Positions 1 to 5,364 of a stretch of DNA of 5,483 bases are shown piece by piece. The position numbers and the translations under genes are program-made. The stretch lies in assembly GCA_021785795.1 (NCBI GenBank), contig JAJYEK010000219.1, positions 1 through 5,483 on the forward strand. Direction: 5' to 3'. This DNA is from Pseudomonadota bacterium (GTDB taxonomy: Bacteria > Pseudomonadota > Gammaproteobacteria > Acidiferrobacterales > UBA6901). The notes under the pieces were generated by a model, which had not been told where the DNA came from, did not search any database, and saw only the letters and a list, made by a program, of their open reading frames with translations. Every line of letters starts with the position of its first letter. Positions within the stretch are counted from its first letter, which is position 1.

Positions 1-761
1 AGCAACTTCACCTGCATTGGAAGGCTCATGTCGCCGATCTCGTCCAGAAACAGCGTGCCATCCTCGGCCAGCTCAAACCTGCCTTGACGTGCGCTTATGG
101 CACCGGTGAATGCTCCCTTCTCGTGTCCAAACAATTCGCTTTCCAGCAGGTCGCCCGGAATCGCACCGCAGTTGATTGGTACAAACGCCCGGCTTCGGCG
201 CGCTGAATTGTAGTGCAGGTTGCGCGCAACCACCTCCTTGCCGGTTCCGGACTCGCCCAGAATCAGCACATTGGCCTCGGAATTGGCCACTTGCTCGATC
301 AGCCGGCGCACACGCATCATCGCGCGACTGTTCCCTACCAGACTGCGGAACAATTCCAGAGGCCGCTGCGTGCCGGACCGGCTGCGGGATTCGCGATAGA
401 TCTCGGCCTGGTGAAGGGCGAAAGCAAGTTGCTGGTAGCGGATCGGCATATCAATGTTGCCTAATACACCCGCGGCGACTTGCGGATTCACTGGCACATT
501 TCTGGCCTTGTCCGTCACCAGCAACACCGGGAGATCCTGATCCCATTCCCTGAGTTCCTGGATTAGATCCAACCGGACCTCTTCGGACTCGCACCCGCCG
601 ATGATCGCCGCCAGCGCTGATTGATGCCGGCCAGCAGCCTCGCGCCAGCAGGTCCAGTCGTCAACTGCAACTGCCTGGTGGTCGATGAACTCAATCAGGG
701 TGGCGAGATAGCTTCGGCGCTCTGCATCGGAGTCGATAACCAACACGGCCGGTCCACCCAT
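1..761 (-). CDS. fleQ: FleQ, sigma-54-dependent flagellar master regulator (N-terminal half; cut by window edge)
   Basis: This is the first 253 codons of a bacterial enhancer-binding protein that closely resembles Pseudomonas FleQ, which activates flagellar genes with RpoN and also binds c-di-GMP. Residues 1-120 form a receiver-like domain. Acidic residues remain near the start (D10, D12), but the usual phospho-acceptor Asp after strand 3 is replaced by a GGC stretch (55-57), so phosphorylation is unlikely, as in FleQ. The AAA+ domain follows, with LFRSLVG at 137-143, Walker A GESGTGKE at 169-176, the sigma-54 contact loop GAFTGA at 216-221 and Walker B GTLFLDE at 235-241. LFRS and R180-N181 match the c-di-GMP contacts of P. 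aeruginosa FleQ with a constant offset of five residues. The rest of AAA+ and the DNA-binding helix-turn-helix lie beyond the edge. The ATG start is firm: an in-frame TAA sits two codons upstream, and GGGGA lies 7 bases before the ATG. NtrC-family paralogues such as FlrA are the same functional class. Confidence 0.95.
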   Translation of the reverse strand, partial: MGGPAVLVIDSDAERRSYLATLIEFIDHQAVAVDDWTCWREAAGRHQSALAAIIGGCESEEVRLDLIQELREWDQDLPVLLVTDKARNVPVNPQVAAGVLGNIDMPIRYQQLAFALHQAEIYRESRSRSGTQRPLELFRSLVGNSRAMMRVRRLIEQVANSEANVLILGESGTGKEVVARNLHYNSARRSRAFVPINCGAIPGDLLESELFGHEKGAFTGAISARQGRFELAEDGTLFLDEIGDMSLPMQVKL

Positions 762-826
762 TTCTTATTCCCCATTATGCATGATAGGCAAAAGACGCAG
801 GTTTTTTCCTGGATATGCGCGGGTCA

Positions 827-843
827 CTGTCATTAATTGACAG
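827..843. promoter_or_regulatory. Inverted repeat resembling a FleQ box
   Basis: CTGTCATTAATTGACAG has perfect 6-base arms, CTGTCA and TGACAG, around an A+T-only centre of 5 bases. The FleQ consensus reported for Pseudomonas has GTCA and TGAC arms with a 6-base A+T-rich centre, so this site has the same arms but a centre one base shorter. It lies about 60-75 bases downstream of the predicted sigma-54 start and 66 bases upstream of the fleQ start codon. That position would suit autorepression or an activator acting from downstream. Binding by FleQ is inference. Confidence 0.45.
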
Positions 844-913
844 CACGGCAATCCATCCCCACGCGCCACGACCCAATTCAAACCGCGACCGCCAACAACC
901 TGGCTCTCTTCAA

Positions 914-929
914 AGCAACGTCTGTGCCA
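914..929 (-). promoter_or_regulatory. Sigma-54 (RpoN) promoter, -24/-12, for fleQ
   Basis: Read on the minus strand the element is TGGCACAGACGTTGCT. It matches the sigma-54 consensus TGGCAC-N5-TTGC at every defined position, with GG (928-927) and GC (916-915) exactly 10 bases apart. The predicted start is near 903, giving fleQ a leader of about 140 bases. It lies in non-coding DNA and faces fleQ, the only downstream gene in view. Use in vivo is inferred. Confidence 0.8.
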
Positions 930-942
930 CACCTGCAGGCAG

Positions 943-958
943 CGCCAAAAAATTGCCA
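943..958 (-). promoter_or_regulatory. Second sigma-54-like element upstream of fleQ
   Basis: Read on the minus strand this is TGGCAATTTTTTGGCG. It keeps GG (957-956) and GC (945-944) at the required 10-base spacing and has a T-run between them. It differs from the TGGCAC-N5-TTGC consensus at two positions (A for the last C of TGGCAC, G for the second T of TTGC). It lies 29 bases upstream of the better element in the same orientation. It could be a tandem promoter, a non-productive RpoN binding site or chance. Confidence 0.35.
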
Positions 959-1090
959 CTATCGGCAGGTTTTTGCAGTTAAATCAACATGATCATTTTT
1001 AATATGACACTATTCTTCCAGCTAAGTGCAACAAGCCGGCTCACATGGCCCAGGGATCATCGTGCATAACCGTACACCGGCGGCACACAC

Positions 1091-1107
1091 CTGACACGGT
1101 GCGTCAG
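1091..1107. repeat. Imperfect inverted repeat between the pilZ-like gene and fleQ
   Basis: CTGACACGGTGCGTCAG has 5-base arms, CTGAC and GTCAG, around a partly paired centre. It starts 38 bases past the stop codon of the PilZ-like gene and about 190 bases upstream of the predicted fleQ start. No T-run follows, so it is a poor intrinsic terminator. A remote activator site for the sigma-54 promoter is possible. Chance is also plausible. Confidence 0.25.
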
Positions 1108-1144
1108 ATCCGGTATCGCAACGCTACCTAGATCGCGTCGTAAA

Positions 1145-1735
1145 TCAACGTGCCTCGTCGCGGCCTGCTCCGCGACGGGTTTGGGCCACAGTACGCCGAT
1201 GGTGGACGAATATTATTTTTTCCAACAGTTCGGCAACCACTTCACCCGGATCGTCGATATCCATGACGGCACGGAAACCCTCCGGGGAAGGCTGCACGCT
1301 GCGTACCCTGCCAGAGAGCGTCAGTGGCCGCGGCACGCGCAAGCACAGGTAGAGAGCCACATCGACACGGCCGCCTGCAGCAGGCGCGCGGACATCGTGC
1401 CACTCCAGATCACGCGCTCGCAGACGCACCGTCAGCGGTGGTGGTGGTGGCTCATGATGGGCCAACACACGTCCAACCAGGTCGAGAACGAGATCGAGCT
1501 TAGAATCGAGTCGACGCAACTCCTGAGCTACGGCAGGATGGTCGTCTGCCAGTTCCTGCGGACGCTCCTCGAGGACTGAAAGGATGCGCAGAAGCTCCTC
1601 GTTGGCAGCCTGCTCCGCACGCCGCTGCAGTCCATCGAGCGGATTCGCGTCGCGCCAGCTGAGCGGCAACATGCCTTCGTAGGCGATACCCGCCCCGAGC
1701 ACGTTCTGCTCTGACGTCGGTATGGAGTTGGTCAT
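1145..1735 (-). CDS. Atypical (tetrameric-type) PilZ-domain protein of the flagellar cluster
   Basis: A 196-residue protein. The opening segment has YEGMLPLSWRD at 19-29, typical of PilZ-like proteins coded beside flagellar genes. It is followed by a long helical region (about 34-94) with heptad-like leucine spacing, then a run of five prolines (96-100). A beta-rich domain at about 101-162 and an amphipathic C-terminal helix (164-181, ending FVHHRR) resemble the last part of PilZ folds. The canonical c-di-GMP motifs, RxxxR and (D/N)xSxxG, are not visible, which fits the atypical tPilZ family described in Xanthomonas, where the helices assemble a tetramer. I infer a scaffold or regulatory role in motility; direct ligand binding is doubtful. 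ATG at 1735 is preferred because GGAAG sits 8 bases upstream; an in-frame GTG at 1756 would add seven residues. The family call is from pattern recognition only. Confidence 0.75.
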   Translation of the reverse strand: MTNSIPTSEQNVLGAGIAYEGMLPLSWRDANPLDGLQRRAEQAANEELLRILSVLEERPQELADDHPAVAQELRRLDSKLDLVLDLVGRVLAHHEPPPPPLTVRLRARDLEWHDVRAPAAGGRVDVALYLCLRVPRPLTLSGRVRSVQPSPEGFRAVMDIDDPGEVVAELLEKIIFVHHRRTVAQTRRGAGRDEAR

Positions 1736-1827
1736 CGTGACGGCTTCCGATGGCACCGGGAACTTCAGGTTACCGGATCACAGCGTCTTCCGCCAGACTG
1801 ACTGACGGCCTGCCGTCCCGGCCCTGG

Positions 1828-2160
1828 CTATGGGCAACCGTCGTAGGCCAGCTTTGCAAGTTGGCGGGTCTTTAGCTCGTTGAACTTGCCGGCGATACGA
1901 TCCCGCTCGGTTACCCCGAGCTCGGTCAGGCACGCATTGAGTTCCAACAGTCTCTTGATGCCGGCAGCCATATAGGGAGATTCCTGGACGCTCGGTCTGA
2001 CAGCGAATAACTCGTGCAGCAGACGCTGGCGACTGGACTGGAGCCGCTGGACCTCCGCCCAGTCCTGCAATTGCGCCTGTTCCAGCATGGCCATGGTCGT
2101 GGTGAGGATTGCGTCAAATTTCGCCTGGCGCGCTGCTTCGGATGCGGGTCGGCTGCTCAT
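1828..2160 (-). CDS. fliT: FliT-like flagellar export chaperone
   Basis: A 110-residue protein, about the size of FliT, predicted to be almost wholly helical. Its central pattern DWAEVQRLQSSRQRLLHELF (33-52) is the usual FliT-family run of an acidic helix and an R/L-rich helix, and two further helices follow (62-80 and 83-104). FliT binds the C-terminal helices of the cap protein FliD in the cytoplasm, keeps them from assembling early and delivers them to the export gate. In enteric bacteria it also inhibits the master regulator FlhDC, which this FleQ-type system would not have. The ATG is 2 bases after the fliS stop codon (TAG-TG-ATG), so translational coupling is likely. A longer frame reaching back to 2211 would overlap fliS and add non-conserved residues, so I reject it. 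Family sequence conservation is low; the call rests on size, pattern and position after fliS. Confidence 0.8.
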   Translation of the reverse strand: MSSRPASEAARQAKFDAILTTTMAMLEQAQLQDWAEVQRLQSSRQRLLHELFAVRPSVQESPYMAAGIKRLLELNACLTELGVTERDRIAGKFNELKTRQLAKLAYDGCP

Positions 2161-2162
2161 CA

Positions 2163-2579
2163 CTACCGTGCACCGGATGAAAGCTTTACGTTCTCGGGGA
2201 TGGCATCCCACGCTGTTTTGATCTCGGTGAGCAGACTCGCGACCTCGCTAAGCGCTTCGGGATCATTCTTGGCGTTGGCCAACAGCAGACGCCGCTCCAT
2301 GTAGTCATAAAGAAGATCTAGATTGCGCGCGATGTCGCCGCCAGCCTCCTTGTTGAGACTGGAACGCAATCCACCTATAAGCATAAGCGCCCCCCTGATG
2401 CGGCTACCCTTGTCCGCCACTTCCCCGCGCAGCATGTGGCCCTTGGCCACAGCAAGCCGGTCCAGCGCATTGTCCAGTAACATCTGGATCAGACGGTGCG
2501 GGTTGGCATATAAGACCTCGGCTATGTCTCCGGATTCGCCATACTGGCGCATAACGTTATAAGGATTTGCTCGATTCAT
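2163..2579 (-). CDS. fliS: FliS, flagellin export chaperone
   Basis: A 138-residue protein that matches FliS over its whole length. Visible family features are the N-terminal NPYNVMRQYGE segment (5-15), the SPHRL-like NPHRLIQMLLDNALDRLAVAKGHM helix region (26-49), RGALMLIGGLRSSLN (62-76) and YDYMERRLLLAN (91-102), followed by the NDP turn and the last helix, ending WDAI (124-127). FliS is a cytoplasmic four-helix-bundle chaperone. It wraps the C-terminal helix of flagellin, prevents early polymerisation and guides it to FlhA at the export gate. The flagellin C-terminus it would bind is encoded at the right end of this window. GGGA lies 7 bases before the ATG. It follows fliD by 60 bases and precedes fliT by 2, probably in one transcript from the fliD promoter. 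Confidence 0.95.
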   Translation of the reverse strand: MNRANPYNVMRQYGESGDIAEVLYANPHRLIQMLLDNALDRLAVAKGHMLRGEVADKGSRIRGALMLIGGLRSSLNKEAGGDIARNLDLLYDYMERRLLLANAKNDPEALSEVASLLTEIKTAWDAIPENVKLSSGAR

Positions 2580-2639
2580 ACGGTATTCCCGATTTAACTG
2601 GGTTTTGCAGCTCTGGTTTCCATCCCGGCTTTGCGTCCG

Positions 2640-4808
2640 CTAACCACCAAGCTTCGTACTGCTCGGTCCAGACTGACCGCCCGAATTGGACCACGGCAAC
2701 GCCGCCAGCTCGTTGGTAAGGAGGGAGCCCGTCGAATTGAGCTGGCCGACCAAGCTGTCCATGGCGTTGAATTCTTGGTAATACATTGCCTGTTCGTTGG
2801 CTATCTGCTGGTTCAGCTGACTGATCTGATTGTTGATACCAGTGATAGTATTGTTGATGCCCGCAGTGCGGGCGGCAATGGGGCCAGTGCTGCCGAGCAT
2901 CTGCGTCGCGAGATTGCTGAGCTGGTAGGCATAGCCTTGGGAATAGCCCACGGTACCCCTTGCGCCGGTCGATCCTCCGTTGACCTGCAGCTGCAGGCCA
3001 TCCACCGGCGTACCGCTGGCGCCGGTCAGATTCTGTCCCGACCCGCTCGCGGCATATCCGTCAATCGTACCCGCCACATCGACCCCGGCAGTTCCCGAAG
3101 CAACGCCAAGACCGAGCGTGCTGCCTGTATTTGTGCCAGCGGAAGTGATGCTCACGTTCGATGCCGAACCATACTGGTTGGACGTGATCACGAACTGCGA
3201 TCCGGTGCTGTTGTAGGAAACCGACACCGCCGCGCCAGCCGCCTTGAGCGCACTGTCGCCATTGATCTCCGACTGGATTTCGGACACCAGGCTCGCCACC
3301 GTGGTGTACGTGCCCTGGTTGAGGGTGATGGTGCCACTCTGCACCCCGTTTACCGTGATGCCGAAGGTGTTGTTGTTTGAGTTCAAAACGACTGGCGAGT
3401 TAAAAGTACCCCCGGTGCTGGCCAACGCAGAGCTGGAGGTTCCCGTGAGACTGCCCTGCGTCGCCAGCTGCGTGACATTGACCGCGTAACTACCGGGCCG
3501 AGTATTGGCCCCGCTGCCCACATAGCTGATCTGGCCGTCGCTTGGAACGCCCTGTGCGGCGAACAGGCCTGCTACCCCGCTGAAGTTGCTGGTCAGAGCC
3601 GATTGCAACTGAGACGTATTCAGCTGAAGGGTCCCGTCCGACTGCACCGTCACCCCGATCTGAGACAGATTGCTGAAGCCGCTTCCGAGACCGGACAGAC
3701 CCTGATCCAGGGTATCCTGGATCTGCGTCAGGACTGACATCGTCGAAGCATCGCCTTGCAGCGGCCCCGCAGTCTTGGTAGCCGCATCATAGGCCGTCAT
3801 GGCACTTACGGAATTGAACAGGGTGTTGTAGGCGTTTACGAAATTGGTGACCGCCGTCGTGGCAGCCGTCGTGTCCTGAGACACCGTCAACGTAGTAGGC
3901 GACCCGGCCGTATTGGTCGCCAGCAGGTTAAGGGTGACGCCCTGGATTGCACTGGAGACCGTATTGGTCGAATTCGTGATGTTGACGCCATCAACGGACA
4001 GGGCGGCATTCTGGGCGGCAACGGTCTGAGTCAGGTTCTGGCCGCTGCCCGAGACCGCGGTCGGATCATAGGCAAGCTGCGACAGCCCGGTCATATTGGT
4101 GTTGGTTCCGTCGCCGTCGTTCACCGTGACCCGCAGGCTGTTGGCAGCGCCGCTCGTCTTCGAGGTCAGCACCAGCCGGTTGCCGGTACCGTCGTTGAGA
4201 ATCGACGCACTCACACCGACATTGGCGGCATTGATCGCCGAGGCGATGCCACTCAGAGTGTCGTTCGAGCTGTTGATGACTACCGAACCGGACGGCTGCG
4301 AATTGTTGAGCGTGAAAGTGTTGCTGCCGCTGTCGTAGGTGCCGAACTGGAACGTCAGGGTACCGGTCCCGACGATGTCCGAGGTATTGGCGAAATCGCT
4401 CGACACCAGTGACTGCGCCTGCGCCAGCTGGTTCACCTGGACGGAATAATTGCCCGCAACCGCGTTGCCCGCCACGGTGGCGCTGAAGTGCGATGTATCC
4501 GATGTTGCAGAAGTCATCGTCTGAAAATTCGAAATTCCGCTCAAGCCCTGCATTGACGCCTGGAAAATCGAAAGGGAGCTTTGAAGCTGGCCGTAGGCTG
4601 ACAGTTGCGCCTGGTAGCCCGCCTCCTGAGCCTGAAGGGTCTGGACCGGAATGCTGTCCGCGGCAACCAGTGCGCTCACCAGACTGTTGACGTTGATACC
4701 GGAACCGAGCCCGGTGGACGTGAGTATCGCCGCACCGGTGCCGCTCAAAGAGGGGGCAGTGCCTCCTCCCGAAGAAGACGTTGCTCCCGTAGGCAGAACT
4801 GTGGACAT
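2640..4808 (-). CDS. fliD: FliD, flagellar filament cap protein (long form with duplicated variable domain)
   Basis: A 722-residue FliD, the secreted cap (hook-associated protein 2) at the filament tip that helps flagellin subunits fold into place. The N-terminal domain shows TGLGSGINVNSLVSALVAAD (32-51) and the helix to about residue 90. A variable beta domain follows (about 119-260), then the FliD_C core (263-420, with LSVDGVNI and AVTNFVNAYNTLF). The C-terminal coiled coil (about 643-702) carries NNQISQLNQQI and MDSLVGQLNSTGSLLTNELA, the hallmark FliD ending. Many FliD proteins have about 450-480 residues; the extra length comes mainly from an insertion at about 425-617, between the core and the C-terminal helices, that resembles the first variable domain. 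S, T, N, G and A are very frequent and cysteine is absent, as in exported filament proteins. GAGG lies 10 bases before the ATG. A sigma-54 promoter lies just upstream. Confidence 0.95.
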   Translation of the reverse strand: MSTVLPTGATSSSGGGTAPSLSGTGAAILTSTGLGSGINVNSLVSALVAADSIPVQTLQAQEAGYQAQLSAYGQLQSSLSIFQASMQGLSGISNFQTMTSATSDTSHFSATVAGNAVAGNYSVQVNQLAQAQSLVSSDFANTSDIVGTGTLTFQFGTYDSGSNTFTLNNSQPSGSVVINSSNDTLSGIASAINAANVGVSASILNDGTGNRLVLTSKTSGAANSLRVTVNDGDGTNTNMTGLSQLAYDPTAVSGSGQNLTQTVAAQNAALSVDGVNITNSTNTVSSAIQGVTLNLLATNTAGSPTTLTVSQDTTAATTAVTNFVNAYNTLFNSVSAMTAYDAATKTAGPLQGDASTMSVLTQIQDTLDQGLSGLGSGFSNLSQIGVTVQSDGTLQLNTSQLQSALTSNFSGVAGLFAAQGVPSDGQISYVGSGANTRPGSYAVNVTQLATQGSLTGTSSSALASTGGTFNSPVVLNSNNNTFGITVNGVQSGTITLNQGTYTTVASLVSEIQSEINGDSALKAAGAAVSVSYNSTGSQFVITSNQYGSASNVSITSAGTNTGSTLGLGVASGTAGVDVAGTIDGYAASGSGQNLTGASGTPVDGLQLQVNGGSTGARGTVGYSQGYAYQLSNLATQMLGSTGPIAARTAGINNTITGINNQISQLNQQIANEQAMYYQEFNAMDSLVGQLNSTGSLLTNELAALPWSNSGGQSGPSSTKLGG
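3024..3497 (-). repeat. FliD variable domain, copy 2 (inserted)
   Basis: Residues 438-595 of FliD. The segment opens PGSYAVNVTQLATQGSL, contains a clear flagellin-IN-like unit (FGITVNGVQSGTITLNQGTY, a helix VASLVSEIQSEIN, then QFVITSNQYGSASNVSIT) and closes SGSGQNLT, as copy 1 does. It interrupts the FliD_C region ahead of the terminal coiled coil. It probably forms an extra outward-facing domain on the cap. Confidence 0.65.
4029..4454 (-). repeat. FliD variable domain, copy 1 (protein-level repeat)
   Basis: Residues 119-260 of FliD. The segment opens GNYSVQVNQLAQAQSL, contains a flagellin-IN-like stretch (TLSGIASAINAANVGVSASI, then RLVLTSKTSGAANSLRVTV) and closes SGSGQNLT. Copy 2 has the same opening, order and closing. 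The two align as protein but have diverged, so the duplication is old or both copies belong to one domain family. Confidence 0.65.
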
Positions 4809-4870
4809 GGTATGGTAACCTCGCTCGGCAACTACCCGGATATCGCGGGTGCGCCAGTCTTTGTAGCCAA

Positions 4871-4888
4871 ATGCAAGAAAGGGACCAA
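4871..4888 (-). promoter_or_regulatory. Sigma-54 (RpoN) promoter for fliD
   Basis: Read on the minus strand this is TTGGTCCCTTTCTTGCAT. GG (4886-4885) and GC (4874-4873) are exactly 10 bases apart, with TTGG at -24 and CTTGCA at -12, matching the sigma-54 consensus apart from part of the CAC after TTGG. It begins directly after the first base of the flaG stop region and predicts a start near 4861, about 52 bases before the fliD ATG. RpoN- and FleQ-dependent fliD transcription is known in Pseudomonas, so this placement fits. Confidence 0.75.
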
Positions 4889-4889
4889 C

Positions 4890-5246
4890 TTACGCTTTAG
4901 TCCGCACGATCAGCCCCTGAACTCCGTCGAGAGCATGCGCGATGGCCATGACTTCCTCTGAAGGAATCTGGCGAATGACTCGGTGAGTCTGGGAATCCAC
5001 GACCGTGACGACAACCCGGTGGGTCTGGCGGTCCACCCGGAACTCGAGTTCGCGCTGCATATTCTGTACGTACCCGTTCAGATGACCGACAGCCTGCGCC
5101 AGATCGGCAGTACTGGGCTGGATCCGCGGCAAAGCTGGCGGAGGCATCTGGCCGCTGCCCGGCAATTCTTGCCGCGGCTGGGGCTCGGTTGCCGCGTTCG
5201 GCAGCGCTGCGGCATTCGGCGGCTGACTGACGGGATCTATGGGCAT
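4890..5246 (-). CDS. flaG: FlaG family protein
   Basis: A 118-residue protein. The first 45 or so residues are rich in proline, alanine and glutamine and look disordered. The FlaG domain occupies about 48-118: a helix (LAQAVGHLNGYVQNMQREL), then two similar beta strands each carrying QTHRV (74-78 and 86-90), then the family signature VIRQIPSEEVMAIAHAL (90-106). FlaG proteins are encoded next to flagellin and cap genes, and their loss changes filament length in several bacteria; the mechanism is not settled. AAGGAG sits 7 bases before the ATG at 5246, one of the best ribosome binding sites in the window. It lies downstream of fliC past a strong hairpin and just upstream of the fliD promoter. 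Confidence 0.93.
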   Translation of the reverse strand: MPIDPVSQPPNAAALPNAATEPQPRQELPGSGQMPPPALPRIQPSTADLAQAVGHLNGYVQNMQRELEFRVDRQTHRVVVTVVDSQTHRVIRQIPSEEVMAIAHALDGVQGLIVRTKA

Positions 5247-5253
5247 GGTCTCG

Positions 5254-5259
5254 CTCCTT
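5254..5259 (-). promoter_or_regulatory. Strong ribosome binding site of flaG
   Basis: AAGGAG on the minus strand, 7 bases before the flaG ATG, fixes that start. It lies 15 bases downstream of the intergenic hairpin, so it stays unpaired when the hairpin forms. Confidence 0.8.
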
Positions 5260-5274
5260 CAGGGACTACAGCCG

Positions 5275-5306
5275 TCAGCCCGGAGCACTGATGTGCTCCG
5301 GGCTGA
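5275..5306 (-). terminator. Perfect 14-bp hairpin between fliC and flaG (terminator or mRNA stabiliser)
   Basis: TCAGCCCGGAGCAC (5275-5288) and its exact complement GTGCTCCGGGCTGA (5293-5306) flank a 4-base loop. It starts 58 bases past the fliC stop codon. No U-run follows it on the minus strand, so it is not a classic intrinsic terminator. It may end most fliC transcripts inefficiently, letting some read-through reach flaG, or protect the 3' end of the abundant fliC mRNA. Confidence 0.7.
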
Positions 5307-5364
5307 GGCCTCACTACTTGCAGCGACGTCCCCGTCTTTAAAGTCTCCTAACGGCTACTCTGCC

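Larger units (their letters stand above)
762..1144. other. Non-coding regulatory region upstream of fleQ
   Basis: This 383-base gap between the PilZ-like gene and fleQ holds no convincing gene. It contains a consensus sigma-54 promoter, a second weaker sigma-54-like element and two inverted repeats, each listed separately. An A+T-rich stretch at about 980-1015 lies roughly 80-110 bases upstream of the predicted start, where DNA bending or activator binding usually occurs. It includes AATCAA (982-987), the left half of an IHF-like site, but the right half does not match. A 10-base direct repeat, GCAGGTTTTT, occurs at 797-806 and 965-974 and may be chance. The size of the gap, against the tight spacing of the genes to the right, suggests that fleQ is its own transcription unit. 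Confidence 0.7.

Noticed and set aside
765..959. 64-codon minus-strand frame just upstream of and in frame with fleQ, ending TAA one codon before the fleQ ATG
   Set aside because: It spans the sigma-54 promoter and predicted start, has Trp/Cys/His-rich composition unlike a conserved protein, and has no recognisable motif. The TAA instead confirms the fleQ start.
797..974. 10-base direct repeat GCAGGTTTTT at 797-806 and 965-974
   Set aside because: A single 10-base match in a region this size can arise by chance, and no further copies or symmetry support a binding site.
982..994. IHF site upstream of the fleQ sigma-54 promoter
   Set aside because: AATCAA matches the left half of the consensus, but the required TTR on the right is absent.
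1181..1579. 132-codon plus-strand frame opposite the PilZ-like gene
   Set aside because: The minus-strand frame has the better ribosome binding site, gene order and protein pattern; this one shows no family features.
1736..1756. GTG start at 1756 for the PilZ-like gene
   Set aside because: The ATG at 1735 has GGAAG at 8 bases; the GTG has only a weaker CTGAAG upstream. Not fully excluded.
2161..2211. N-terminal extension of fliT to a start at 2211
   Set aside because: It would overlap the fliS 3' end by 49 bases and add residues not expected in FliT; the ATG at 2160, coupled to the fliS stop, is better.
2631..3380. 249-codon plus-strand frame opposite fliD
   Set aside because: Antisense shadow of a clear FliD gene in G+C-rich DNA; Arg-rich composition and no family pattern.
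3756..4412. 218-codon plus-strand frame opposite fliD
   Set aside because: Arg/Gly-rich antisense shadow of fliD with no recognisable domain.
5315..5346. Possible sigma-28 (TAAA, 15 bases, GC...) or sigma-54 (GG-N10-GC) promoter for flaG
   Set aside because: The -10 part matches the sigma-28 consensus at only about half its positions, and the sigma-54 candidate (CGGGGACGTCGCTGC) misses several consensus positions.
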